Source: JAEMQF01 sp963775015 (lineage in GTDB: Bacteria > Pseudomonadota > Gammaproteobacteria > Burkholderiales > Burkholderiaceae_C). From it: a stretch of 64,000 bases of DNA. Location: NCBI GenBank assembly GCA_963775015.1, contig CAVZHI010000021.1:105583-169582 (forward strand), written 5' to 3'. Below the pieces are notes generated by a model. The model was not told the origin of the DNA, did no database searches, and worked only from the letters and a program-made list of their open reading frames with translations. Positions 7,479 through 15,957 of the stretch are shown in pieces (the stretch's first letter is position 1; every line of letters starts with the position of its first letter). Both the position numbers and the translations under genes were made by a program.

Positions 7479-8927
7479 ATGAAAGTTTCCACGACACTTC
7501 CTTTGACGTTCGCAGGCGCGTTGTTCGGCACGCTGGGTGCCGGTGTGTACGGCATGCTCGGCATGCAAAGTGCGGTGCTTGCCGACGTTGCTGCACAGGT
7601 CCCGGCAGGGATGAACGCGCAGCACGCGATGGTGGTCGGTGTCGGCCTCATGCTCAGCACTTCACTGCTCGGAGTGGTGCTTGGCATGGTGCTGGCGCGC
7701 CGCGTCAGTGCTGCGCTGGCGCAAGCCGTCGCGGCGGTTCTGCGCGTCAAGGGCGGCGACCTGAGCTCGCGCCTGGACGCCGCGCGAACCGACGAAATGG
7801 GGCTGTTGCTCGCGGCAGTGAACGACATGCAGGAGGCGCTTGGCCAAACCGTCGCGGGCGCGCGCCGCAACGCCGAAGGAGTTGCTGCGGCGAGCTCGCA
7901 AATCGCTCATGGCAATCAGGACTTCAGCCAGCGCACCGAGGAGCAGGCAGCGGCACTCGAGGAAACCGCTGCGTCCATGGAAGAGTTGGGCTCTACGGTG
8001 CGCCAGAATGCCGAGAACGCGAGGCAGGCGAACCAACTCGCCCTGGGTGCCTCCACGGTGGCAGTCAAGGGCGGCGAGGTCGTGGGCCAGGTCGTGGACA
8101 CGATGAAGGGCATCAACGACAGCTCGAGGAAGATTGCCGACATCATCAGCGTGATCGACGGCATCGCGTTTCAGACCAACATCCTGGCGCTGAACGCCGC
8201 CGTCGAAGCGGCGCGCGCCGGTGAACAGGGGCGCGGCTTCGCCGTCGTCGCTGGCGAAGTGCGCAGCCTGGCCCAGCGCAGCGCCGAGGCGGCGAAGGAG
8301 ATCAAGACCCTGATCGGTGCCAGCGTCGAACGTGTCGGGCAGGGCACGGCTCTGGTGGACCAGGCCGGCGCGACGATGCACGAGATCGTTACCGCGATCA
8401 AGCGCGTCACCGACATCATGGGCGAAATCAGCAGTGCCAGCAGCGAGCAGAGCGCGGGTGTGACCCAGGTCGGCGAAGCGATTCATCAGATGGACGAGGC
8501 GACGCAGCGCAACGCTGCGCTGGTCGAGGAGAGTGCGGCTGCCGCCCAAGACCTGAAAGATCAGGCCGAACAACTCGTGCAAACCATGGCCATGTTCAAG
8601 CTCGCTGAGCCCGACCTCGGCGGCGGCGCGGGTGAATCGGCACCGGCGCCAGCGGCTGATCGCCCGCAGGACCCGGGCAGCCGAGCGCGCTCCCCGAAGG
8701 AGTCCATCACGCCTCGAAGCAGCCCGGTGCATCCGACGGAGACCGTGACGCGCGATGCGTCTTTGGAGCGCCGCGGCGCGAACCGCGCGAAGAATGTCAC
8801 GCGCCCCAACTTCCGCCCTGCTGAGGCGGCAAGACGCGATGCCACCGTCGGACACACGACACTCGCGCAAGTCGCAAAGCCGTCGCGGCGCAAGAACGCC
8901 ACAGACGACGACTGGACAAGTTTTTGA
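7479..8927 (+). CDS. Methyl-accepting chemotaxis protein with minimal periplasmic loop
   Basis: Chemoreceptor of 482 residues. Two membrane helices (about 8-28 and 51-73) are separated by only about 22 residues, so there is no room for a periplasmic ligand domain; it may sense through the membrane or HAMP region, or with partners. HAMP follows (about 74-127), then the signalling hairpin with the near-invariant tip FQTNILALNAAVEAARAG. A long Pro/Ser-rich tail ends in DDWTSF, resembling the xWxxF pentapeptide that docks CheR and CheB on high-abundance receptors. The start at 7479 is preferred over 7455 because AAGGA sits 6-10 nt before it. Last gene of the che operon; it converges on the next gene. 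Confidence 0.92.
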   Translation: MKVSTTLPLTFAGALFGTLGAGVYGMLGMQSAVLADVAAQVPAGMNAQHAMVVGVGLMLSTSLLGVVLGMVLARRVSAALAQAVAAVLRVKGGDLSSRLDAARTDEMGLLLAAVNDMQEALGQTVAGARRNAEGVAAASSQIAHGNQDFSQRTEEQAAALEETAASMEELGSTVRQNAENARQANQLALGASTVAVKGGEVVGQVVDTMKGINDSSRKIADIISVIDGIAFQTNILALNAAVEAARAGEQGRGFAVVAGEVRSLAQRSAEAAKEIKTLIGASVERVGQGTALVDQAGATMHEIVTAIKRVTDIMGEISSASSEQSAGVTQVGEAIHQMDEATQRNAALVEESAAAAQDLKDQAEQLVQTMAMFKLAEPDLGGGAGESAPAPAADRPQDPGSRARSPKESITPRSSPVHPTETVTRDASLERRGANRAKNVTRPNFRPAEAARRDATVGHTTLAQVAKPSRRKNATDDDWTSF

Positions 8928-8967
8928 CTGTGGACGCCACTGCGACCACGACTGGATTGGCGGCGCC

Positions 8968-9360
8968 TCAATACTTCAGCAAGACCTTGGTACCACCGGA
9001 CGTCGCACCGACGTAGCCCACCGCTCCGGGGGTGACCTTGACGAAGGCCAGAACGTCGGCGTCGTCGCTCTTGGCGCTGGGCGCGTTCAAACCTTCGCGA
9101 AACGCTTTCTTGGCCCAGCGCATCGAATACTTCGCGACGTCGGTCTGCAACACCTTGCCGACGAATTCGGCATGTGCCGCCGCGTTGTCGATCGGAATCA
9201 ACTTCACGTTGCCAGCGAATTGTCTGTCGCCGAGGAACAGTTCTTTCACTTCGTCGGTGCTCAGGGTGACCGAGGCGTGCGCCACGACTTCGCCGGCGCG
9301 GGCAGTCGCGGCGAGGATGACCCCAAGAAGCGAGGCGATGATTTGATTCGACTTGCGCAT
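8968..9360 (-). CDS. Small PstS-like periplasmic phosphate-binding protein
   Basis: A 130-residue protein with a signal peptide (cleavage near ATARAGEV) and a single PBP-like lobe: VTLSTDEVKELFLGD, FREGLNAPSAKSDDADVLAF and GAVGYVG match the short phosphate-transporter substrate-binding family. It is about half the length of full PstS. It follows the porin gene by 10 nt on the same strand, with AGAGG before the ATG, so the two probably form an operon for outer-membrane uptake of an anion. The ligand is inferred only from family. Confidence 0.75.
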   Translation of the reverse strand: MRKSNQIIASLLGVILAATARAGEVVAHASVTLSTDEVKELFLGDRQFAGNVKLIPIDNAAAHAEFVGKVLQTDVAKYSMRWAKKAFREGLNAPSAKSDDADVLAFVKVTPGAVGYVGATSGGTKVLLKY

Positions 9361-9370
9361 CGCGACCTCT

Positions 9371-10537
9371 TCAGAAGGCGACCGAGAACTGCAGCGCCGC
9401 GCGCCGGTAGCTGCGCGCCGCGAAGGGCGCCGCGGCGCCAGCGTCGTCGACGAGGACGGTCGCGCGCTCCTTCGTGTGCCCGAGCTCGATCTTGACCGAA
9501 CTCACCGCGTCGATTTCGTAACGCGCGCCGAGCGAATAGCGGGTGTACGAGCGCCCGGCCAATTGGCTCGAGAAGTAGTTGTCGGCGCGGTCGAGCGAAA
9601 CTTTCTCGATGCGTGCAAACGGCGTGATGCCGGTGAAGGTCTTGCCGACCTGCACAAACGAGGCGTTGCTGCTGTGCTTGACACCGCTCGTGGCGTCGCT
9701 GTTGCCGAAATGGTAGTACTCGCCGATCGCTTCCCAGTCGTTTTCATCGTAGCCGAAATAGGCACCTCCCATGCGCAGCTTGGTGCTGCTCATGATCGCG
9801 TTGCTCGCGTCGTAGGCGTTCACGGTCGAGCCGAAGGCGTGCACGCCCAAGGTCAGGCCGCGCAGCGCGCCGCCCGGCAGGTAGCCGACGTTGCCGCCGA
9901 GCATCTTGCTCGCGCTGTTGTCGGTGAAGGCGTTGAAGTCCAGGGTGCGCGCCGCGATGCGCGGCCCGTTGGCGAAGAACACGTCGTACGTGAGCTTGCC
10001 GCTGCCCAGCGCCGTCTTGCCGCTGCCCCAGGTGCCCACCGAGTGTGCCGGAACGATGCCGCCCTTGTCTTCGAAGTCGATGAAGCGCGGCCGCGAGATC
10101 GCGGTCTGCAGGTTCGCGCCGTGGTGAAACGCCGTGTTCCACAGGCCGAACGGGGTGTGGAAGCGCCCGGCCCAGAGCGTGAGCGCGTCGCTCACGAGGT
10201 AGCCGAGTTGCAGCCGCTCCATGTCGACCGCGAGGCCGCCGTCGTCGCCGTACTCGAGGGCGATTTCGATCAGGCCCTTGACGCGCGGGCCGAACTGCGG
10301 CGTCAGGTAGAGGTCGAGCAGGCCGCCGTTGAAGCCGCGCAATTGCCCCGGGTCGCCTGCGGACGACCAACCGGCGCCGACGTCGGCAAAGCCGTGCACC
10401 GCGATGCCGCGCTCCGACTGACTGTCCGCAGCCGCGGCGACGCCGCACGCCGCTGCCAACGTGAGCGCGCTCCATGACGGAACTCGTCCCAAGGCGCGAT
10501 GGAGTAGGCAGTGCCGAACCGGCCGGTTAATTTGCAT
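9371..10537 (-). CDS. Outer-membrane porin-like beta-barrel protein
   Basis: The 388-residue product has a signal peptide ending near CGVAAAADS and then alternating-residue strands (FADVGAGWSSAG, LTLWAGRFHTPFGLWN, FARIEKVSLDRADNYF) ending in a C-terminal Phe (LQFSVAF), the usual barrel-assembly signal. The motif around WAGRFHTPFGLWNT is typical of oligosaccharide/anion porin-like families. ATG at 10537 is chosen for its AGGGAA ribosome site and signal peptide; the frame is open about 200 nt further upstream but without signal-peptide logic. It lies upstream of the small phosphate-binding protein in one transcript. Confidence 0.8.
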   Translation of the reverse strand: MQINRPVRHCLLHRALGRVPSWSALTLAAACGVAAAADSQSERGIAVHGFADVGAGWSSAGDPGQLRGFNGGLLDLYLTPQFGPRVKGLIEIALEYGDDGGLAVDMERLQLGYLVSDALTLWAGRFHTPFGLWNTAFHHGANLQTAISRPRFIDFEDKGGIVPAHSVGTWGSGKTALGSGKLTYDVFFANGPRIAARTLDFNAFTDNSASKMLGGNVGYLPGGALRGLTLGVHAFGSTVNAYDASNAIMSSTKLRMGGAYFGYDENDWEAIGEYYHFGNSDATSGVKHSSNASFVQVGKTFTGITPFARIEKVSLDRADNYFSSQLAGRSYTRYSLGARYEIDAVSSVKIELGHTKERATVLVDDAGAAAPFAARSYRRAALQFSVAF

Positions 10538-10718
10538 GAACGGTTCCCTTCGGTCGGATGGACACGGCGTGGCAATGGGGTCACCCGCCACGCTGGCCTG
10601 ACCCCGCCGGCTCGGCGTGTGCAAGAGGGGCATTGTTGGCGGGGCGGATTGTGACACCGCTGAAGCGCGCTTTCTCGGGCGCGGCGGCCGGCGCAAGCGT
10701 GACAGGGTTCGCATTTGT

Positions 10719-10746
10719 GCTTGGCTTGCCTCAAGGCAAGCCAAGC
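10719..10746. repeat. Perfect 12-bp inverted repeat in the porin/receptor divergent promoter region
   Basis: GCTTGGCTTGCC (10719-10730) and GGCAAGCCAAGC (10735-10746) are exact complements around a TCAA loop. It is not at the end of any gene, has no T-tract and overlaps the -35 half of the sigma-28 site of the receptor gene, so an operator is more likely than a terminator. Confidence 0.85.
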
Positions 10747-10757
10747 GACGCCGAAGA
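10731..10757 (+). promoter_or_regulatory. Sigma-28 (FliA) promoter of the second chemoreceptor
   Basis: TCAAGGCA at 10731-10738, 11 nt, GCCGAAGA at 10750-10757; 75 nt before the ATG. The -35 element is formed by the loop and right arm of a perfect palindrome, so occupancy of one may exclude the other. Confidence 0.65.
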
Positions 10758-10832
10758 GTTGCCTACCGAGACGATGCGCACGGGGCACCGCCGACGCACG
10801 CCCATCCGAACCCTTGTCTGGAGCGCTGAACA

Positions 10833-12857
10833 ATGACGCCGACCGCATTGCCGGTACCTTTGGCCACGCAGGTCCGGAGGGGGCGCGACGGCGTGTGGGG
10901 CTCCTTGTTTCGGGCGCACGGCGTCTGGGCACCCGGCGTGCGCCTGTTCAGGGCACTGGGCTTTGCGCAGAAGGCACTTTGCATTTCGCTTGTCTTCATG
11001 TGTCCGATCGTTCTGCTCAGCTGGTCGTTCGTCGGCATCGCGCAGACGAGCTTGGCGAGCAGCGCCCGCGAGCGTGTGGGCGTCGCTTATCAAAAGGAGG
11101 TGCTGGCCGCGCTTCGCCTTGCGCTCGAGCATCAATCGCTTGCTGTGCAAGCTGGGCCCCAGTCCGGTGCCATTTCAATGCTCAACCAGGTGCGCCAGCG
11201 CGCCGCGGTGCAATGGAACCACCTCGGCGAGACTGACAAGGCACTGGGCGCCACGTTGGGCACCGCCGAAGCATTCAAGGCGCTCAGGGAAGCCGCGGTG
11301 TCGCTGGCACGGGCCGAAGGCACGGCGCACGCGATCTCTCTCCAGCATGCCGATTTCATCGAGGCGCTGCTCGACCTCGCCGGCCAGGTCACCGACAGCT
11401 CGGGTCTGACGCTTGACCCTGAGATCGCCAGCTCCTACCTCATCGATGCGAGCGTCGTGGACGGCCTGGACCTGCTCGCGCAGTTGGGCCGCTTGCGCCG
11501 CGTCGGCACCGACGTCTTGGTCGCAGGAACGGTCACCCCCGCGCAGGCGCACGAGCTGATTCGCGGTCAACCCCTCGCGGCGCGTCGCCTGGGCGAAATC
11601 AAGGCCGCGATTGCCAAGGTCGAGCTGGCAGCACCCGCGGCCGCGAACCCGTTGGGTCATCCGCAGGCGGTCAACTCCGTCGAGGCGTTTCTGGCCAAGA
11701 TCGATGGTGCACCTCTTGCCGAAGGCGGGCCCAAGGGCGATGCGGTGGAATTTGCCGAGCTCGGCCGCCGGGCGATCGAGCAAACCGGGGCGATGTTGGC
11801 GCGCGCGCTCGACCAGCTCGATCTGCTGCTCGCCGCGCGAATGCGCAGCAACGAGACGCAGCGCAACTTGATCCTCGCGGCGCTGATCGCCGCGCTGTTC
11901 GTGGCGGTGTATCTGTTTCGATCCTTTTACCTCGTGCTCAGTGGTGGGATGCGCGAGGTGAGCCGCCACATGACGGCCATCAAGCAAGGTGACCTCACGA
12001 CCTACCCGAACCCGCGCGGACACGACGAAATGGCGCGTTTGATGCGCACCGTGCATGACCTGCAACAGTCGCTGCGCGGCATCGTCTCCAAGGTCCGCGA
12101 CTCGGCGAACGCGGTCGCGACGTCCAGCACCGAGGTGTCCAGCGGAGCGTCAGACCTTTCAACGCGCACCGAGCAAGCGGCGACGAGTCTGCAGCAGAGT
12201 GCTGCGGCGATGGAGCAACTCGGCGCGACGGTGCGCCAGACTGCCGGCAACGCGGAGTGCGCAGCCAAGCTCGCTTCAGCCAACGCACAGGTGGCCGAGC
12301 GGGGTGGTGTGGTGATCGGGAGAGTCGGCGCGACGATGCTGGAGATCCAGGCGTCGTCGCGCAAGATCGGCGAGATCATCGGCACCATCGACAGCATTGC
12401 ATTCCAGACCAACATCCTGGCCCTGAACGCCGCCGTCGAAGCGGCGCGCGCAGGTATGCAGGGCCGCGGATTTGCCGTCGTCGCCACCGAGGTGCGAGCG
12501 CTCGCGCAACGTTCGGCGCTCGCCGCACGCAAGATCAAGACGCTCGTCACCGAGAGCGTGGAGAAAGTCGCCGCCGGAGCCGGCGCGGTGCAAAGCGCGG
12601 GCCAGACCATGCAGGAGCTGGTCGCCAACGCGCGTCAAATGAACGCCTTGGTCGCTGAAATTTCTAGCGCGGCATCCGAGCAAAGCGGCGGAATCTCACA
12701 GGTGGCTTTGGCCGTGCAGGACATGGACCAGATGACGCAGCAGAATGCCGCGCTGGTCGAGGAAACGACGGCCGCTGCGCGGGCGCTGCAGCAACAGGCC
12801 GGACAGCTGATGGCCGAAGTGGACCGGTTCAAGCTGCCGGCGCCGGCGGTGCGTTGA
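10833..12857 (+). CDS. Methyl-accepting chemotaxis protein with periplasmic sensor domain
   Basis: A 674-residue chemoreceptor. Membrane helices at about 47-70 (ALCISLVFMCPIVLLSWSF) and 345-367 bracket a periplasmic domain of about 275 predicted helical residues whose family I cannot assign. HAMP (about 368-422) and the signalling domain follow, with the tip sequence FQTNILALNAAVEAARAG. It ends in FKLPAPAVR, so unlike the receptor at 7479 it lacks a C-terminal xWxxF docking peptide. An unusually long cytoplasmic N-terminus of about 45 residues precedes the first helix; a later start is possible, but no better one is visible. Confidence 0.92.
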   Translation: MTPTALPVPLATQVRRGRDGVWGSLFRAHGVWAPGVRLFRALGFAQKALCISLVFMCPIVLLSWSFVGIAQTSLASSARERVGVAYQKEVLAALRLALEHQSLAVQAGPQSGAISMLNQVRQRAAVQWNHLGETDKALGATLGTAEAFKALREAAVSLARAEGTAHAISLQHADFIEALLDLAGQVTDSSGLTLDPEIASSYLIDASVVDGLDLLAQLGRLRRVGTDVLVAGTVTPAQAHELIRGQPLAARRLGEIKAAIAKVELAAPAAANPLGHPQAVNSVEAFLAKIDGAPLAEGGPKGDAVEFAELGRRAIEQTGAMLARALDQLDLLLAARMRSNETQRNLILAALIAALFVAVYLFRSFYLVLSGGMREVSRHMTAIKQGDLTTYPNPRGHDEMARLMRTVHDLQQSLRGIVSKVRDSANAVATSSTEVSSGASDLSTRTEQAATSLQQSAAAMEQLGATVRQTAGNAECAAKLASANAQVAERGGVVIGRVGATMLEIQASSRKIGEIIGTIDSIAFQTNILALNAAVEAARAGMQGRGFAVVATEVRALAQRSALAARKIKTLVTESVEKVAAGAGAVQSAGQTMQELVANARQMNALVAEISSAASEQSGGISQVALAVQDMDQMTQQNAALVEETTAAARALQQQAGQLMAEVDRFKLPAPAVR

Positions 12858-12979
12858 GCGCATCGGCGTGGTGCGCGCCTTCGAACGCGCCCGCTTAACA
12901 GGCTGCGACGGATTCGGGCGCTGGCTGGCACCAGGTCGGACGGGCGCGATCGCTCGACGATTGGCAACCAGTTGGCCGC

Positions 12980-13984
12980 TCAGCCTGCCGGGGGCTGGCT
13001 GAGCCAGCTTGAGGTCGAGTGCGTGAGCAGCTGATTCACCTTCAGGGCATACCTCCCGTTGGACGTGCCGTAATGACAGTCGAACAGCGGTACGCCGAGC
13101 ACTGTCGCCGCGATGACGGGTTTCAGGTCGAGCTCGAAAAAGTCACCCGGCTCGAGGGCGAGCAATTGCGCCACCGTTGTCGGCGCGTGCGCCAGTGTGA
13201 CCACCACTTCCACCTCGGCCGGCTGAATCTGATCCTTGAGCAGGTTCACCCAGCGGCGATCCGAGTCGCTCGAATCGCCCTGCGCGGTCGAGTAGAGCAC
13301 GTCACGAATCGGCTCGAGAGTCGCATAGGGGATGCAAAAGTAGATCGTGCCGCTGGAGTCGCCGAATTCGAGTGTGAACGAGCTCGCAACGACGACCTCG
13401 CTGGGTGAGGCGATGTTGGCGAATTGGGCCAGCATTTCCGATCGTTGGTATTCGAGTTCGAGCGGGTAGATTTCGGTCCAGGCCTTCTTGTACTCGGCAG
13501 TGACGACGTCGACCAGGCGCCGGATGACGCGTTGTTCGGTCGGTGAGAAGTCACGTCCCTCGATTCGCGCCTGGTACTTTCCCGAGCCGCCGAACAACGA
13601 ATCGATGACAGCGAACACCAGCGTGGGCTCGCACACAATCAGCCCCGATCCGCGCAAGGGCCGAACGCTCATGATGTTGAAGTTCGTCGGCAGCGCAATC
13701 TCGCGCAGAAAGTCGCTGTACTTCTGCACCTTGATGCCGTTGATCGCGATCTCCGGGCTCTTGCGCATCATGTTGAACAGACCCAGGCGCAGATTGCGCG
13801 CAAAACGCTCGTTGATGAGCTCCATGGCGGGCATGCGCCCACGCACGATGCGTTCCTGGTTCGCCAAGTTGTAATCGCGCGTACCGCCCGGCGCGACTTC
13901 CTTTTCCGCGGGCTTCTGGCTCTCGCCCGTGATGCCTTGCAGCAGGGCGTCGACTTCGTCTTGCGAAAGGACCTGGTTGCTCAT
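12980..13984 (-). CDS. fliM: FliM flagellar motor switch protein
   Basis: C-ring switch protein of 334 residues that binds CheY-P. The N-terminal LSQDEVDALLQGITG (residues 5-19) is the CheY-P docking peptide. The middle domain includes RIVRGRMPAMELINERFARN and the GGSG-containing FGGSGKYQARIEGRDFSPTE; a C-terminal SpoA-type domain follows (PTTVAQLLALEPGDFFELD). It normally sits in a fliLMNOPQR cluster; here it follows cheR-cheD-cheB on the minus strand after a 202-nt gap, with no fliN or fliL in the window. It converges with the receptor gene at 12857. Confidence 0.95.
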   Translation of the reverse strand: MSNQVLSQDEVDALLQGITGESQKPAEKEVAPGGTRDYNLANQERIVRGRMPAMELINERFARNLRLGLFNMMRKSPEIAINGIKVQKYSDFLREIALPTNFNIMSVRPLRGSGLIVCEPTLVFAVIDSLFGGSGKYQARIEGRDFSPTEQRVIRRLVDVVTAEYKKAWTEIYPLELEYQRSEMLAQFANIASPSEVVVASSFTLEFGDSSGTIYFCIPYATLEPIRDVLYSTAQGDSSDSDRRWVNLLKDQIQPAEVEVVVTLAHAPTTVAQLLALEPGDFFELDLKPVIAATVLGVPLFDCHYGTSNGRYALKVNQLLTHSTSSWLSQPPAG

Positions 13985-14016
13985 GAACGTCGGCTGAGTC
14001 GGGTGAGCGAGAACAC

Positions 14017-14043
14017 GTCATCCCGGCGCACGCTGGGATCCAC
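14017..14043. repeat. Single REP-like palindrome upstream of fliM
   Basis: One 27-nt unit with one arm mismatch (CGCTGGGATCCAC), 33 nt upstream of the fliM ATG in the cheB-fliM gap. It would form a hairpin in the 5' part of fliM mRNA. Confidence 0.8.
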
Positions 14044-14186
14044 AGCGCCCGAGTCGCCTCGAGGCATGCCCAAAGTATGGAATCGGCGCGGCGCAGCGAT
14101 GCGCCGAATAGGTGGGCGAATTGCCGCCAGTCGCGGAGTGTCGAGGCGGGCCGCTCGACCACCGCGTGACGCCAAATTGCCTTGTG

Positions 14187-15287
14187 CTACACCCGGTTGC
14201 TCGCCACACCCGAGCGGCGCAAGTGCTCGATCAGCTTGGCCGCGATCTGCGGCAAGGGCAGCACTTCGTGCGCCGCGCCGGCGTTGATCGCTTCCTTGGG
14301 CATGCCGAACACGACGCAGCTCGCCTCGTCCTGCACCAGGTTGTAGCTGCCGGCGTCGCGCATCGCTTTCATCGCTGCTGCGCCATCGGCGCCCATGCCG
14401 GTGAGCATCACGCCGAGCGCATTGCGCCCGACGACACGCGCCGCCGAAAGGAACAGCACTTCGACCGAAGGTTTGTGCCGGTTCACCGGATCGGCGTCGC
14501 GCACCCGAGCGATGAAGTTCGCTCCCGAACGCTCGACGCTCATTTGCAGGCCGCCCGGCGCGAGGTAGGCGTGGCCGGGCAGGACGCGTTCGCCGTCGAC
14601 CGCTTCGGCCACCGCGATGCGGCACAGGCTGTTCAGGCGCGTCGCGTAGCTCTTCGTGAAGCCGGGCGGCATGTGCTGCGTGATCATCACCGCCGGGCAG
14701 TCGTCTGGCAGGTGGGTCAGCACCTCCTTGGTTGCTTCGGTGCCGCCAGTGGAGGCGCCGATGAAGATGACCTTTTCGGTCGAAAGCCGGCCCAGCGCGG
14801 CTGCCACTCGGGCGGGACAGCCCGCCACGCTGCCGGCCTGCCCCGCCGCAAAGGCGACCGGCGCCTGCGTGCGGATCCTGCGGACCGTCGCCTGCGCGGC
14901 AACACGAATCTTGGCAGTGATGTCTTCACTGAGCAGGCGCAACCCGTCGGTGACGCCGATCTTCGGTTTGGCGACAAAGTCGATCGCACCGAGCTCGAGC
15001 GCGCGCAGCGTCGCATCGGCGCCGCGTTCGGTGAGTGTGGACACCATCACCACCGGCATCGGCCGCAGGCGCATCAGCTTGGCGAGAAAGTCGATGCCGT
15101 CCATGCGCGGCATTTCGATGTCGAGCGTGATCACGTCGGGGTTCAGCTCGCGGATCATCTCGCGCGCGATCAGCGGGTCGGCGGCGGCGCCGACGCACTC
15201 CATGTCGCGCTCGCGGTTGATGATTTCGCCGAGCAGGCTGCGCACGAGCGCGGAATCGTCGACGACGACGACGCGGGTCTTGGCCAT
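14187..15287 (-). CDS. cheB: CheB chemoreceptor methylesterase/deamidase
   Basis: Adaptation enzyme that removes methyl groups from receptor glutamates after phosphorylation by CheA. The 366 residues contain a receiver domain with phospho-acceptor Asp56 (VITLDIEMPRMDG) and a catalytic domain with Ser179 (FIGASTGGTEA), His205 (ITQHMPPGF) and the Asp in TGMGADGA. It follows cheD by 27 nt and is read with cheR and cheD from the sigma-28 site near 16.9 kb. Confidence 0.95.
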   Translation of the reverse strand: MAKTRVVVVDDSALVRSLLGEIINRERDMECVGAAADPLIAREMIRELNPDVITLDIEMPRMDGIDFLAKLMRLRPMPVVMVSTLTERGADATLRALELGAIDFVAKPKIGVTDGLRLLSEDITAKIRVAAQATVRRIRTQAPVAFAAGQAGSVAGCPARVAAALGRLSTEKVIFIGASTGGTEATKEVLTHLPDDCPAVMITQHMPPGFTKSYATRLNSLCRIAVAEAVDGERVLPGHAYLAPGGLQMSVERSGANFIARVRDADPVNRHKPSVEVLFLSAARVVGRNALGVMLTGMGADGAAAMKAMRDAGSYNLVQDEASCVVFGMPKEAINAGAAHEVLPLPQIAAKLIEHLRRSGVASNRV

Positions 15288-15314
15288 GGCGTGATTCCTT
15301 CGTTGGGTTGCGGC

Positions 15315-15953
15315 TCAGAACAGGTTGATCGAGCCGCTGCTCGTTGCCGGCGCGGCGCGCTGCATCGCTGCGCGGTCCTGCGCGAGCAGGGCTCCCGTGT
15401 TCGCCGACGCCAGGCGCTTCACCATCGCCTTGCCGCTCGCCGGCATGAAACACACTTTGCGCGGGTAGATGTCGAGCACGTCTTTCGAGACGACCGGAAT
15501 GCGCTCGGTCTTCAGATAGTCCATGACGAACTCGGTGTTGCGCTCGCCGACCTTGCTCGACCCCATGCCGCCGATCACGGCGCCGCCGCCGAACACTTTC
15601 GCCTCCAGACTCCCGCGCTGCGCGCCGAGTTTCACCATCTCCCTGATCAGCACTTCCATCGCGTACGAGCCGTAGCGCCCCGAGTCGTCGCTGCCTTCGG
15701 GGAGCATGAAGTGGTTCAGGCCACCGACCCGGGCGTTGCGGTCCCACAGGCAGGCGGCGATGCACGAACCCAGCGTCGTCATGATGAGGATTTCTTCGTT
15801 CATGACGAAGTACTCGCCGGGCAGCACCTTCACCGCCTCCGATTTCAGGGCGCTCTCGTACCAGAAGAACGACGCTTCGCCGCTCTGGCGCGGCATCGCC
15901 CTCAGGCGCTGCAGGCGTGTGCCCGGCGCGAGCGGGGCGGCAGGGCTTGACAT
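15315..15953 (-). CDS. cheD: CheD chemoreceptor glutamine deamidase
   Basis: Deamidates receptor glutamines to glutamates, preparing methylation sites. The 212 residues hold catalytic Cys64 in TTLGSCIAACLWD and His81 in GGLNHFMLPE, followed by KVFGGGAVIGGMG, all typical of CheD. It begins 4 nt after the end of cheR and precedes cheB. Its presence beside CheZ shows a chemotaxis system of the richer, non-enteric kind. Confidence 0.94.
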   Translation of the reverse strand: MSSPAAPLAPGTRLQRLRAMPRQSGEASFFWYESALKSEAVKVLPGEYFVMNEEILIMTTLGSCIAACLWDRNARVGGLNHFMLPEGSDDSGRYGSYAMEVLIREMVKLGAQRGSLEAKVFGGGAVIGGMGSSKVGERNTEFVMDYLKTERIPVVSKDVLDIYPRKVCFMPASGKAMVKRLASANTGALLAQDRAAMQRAAPATSSGSINLF

Positions 15954-15957
15954 TGGC

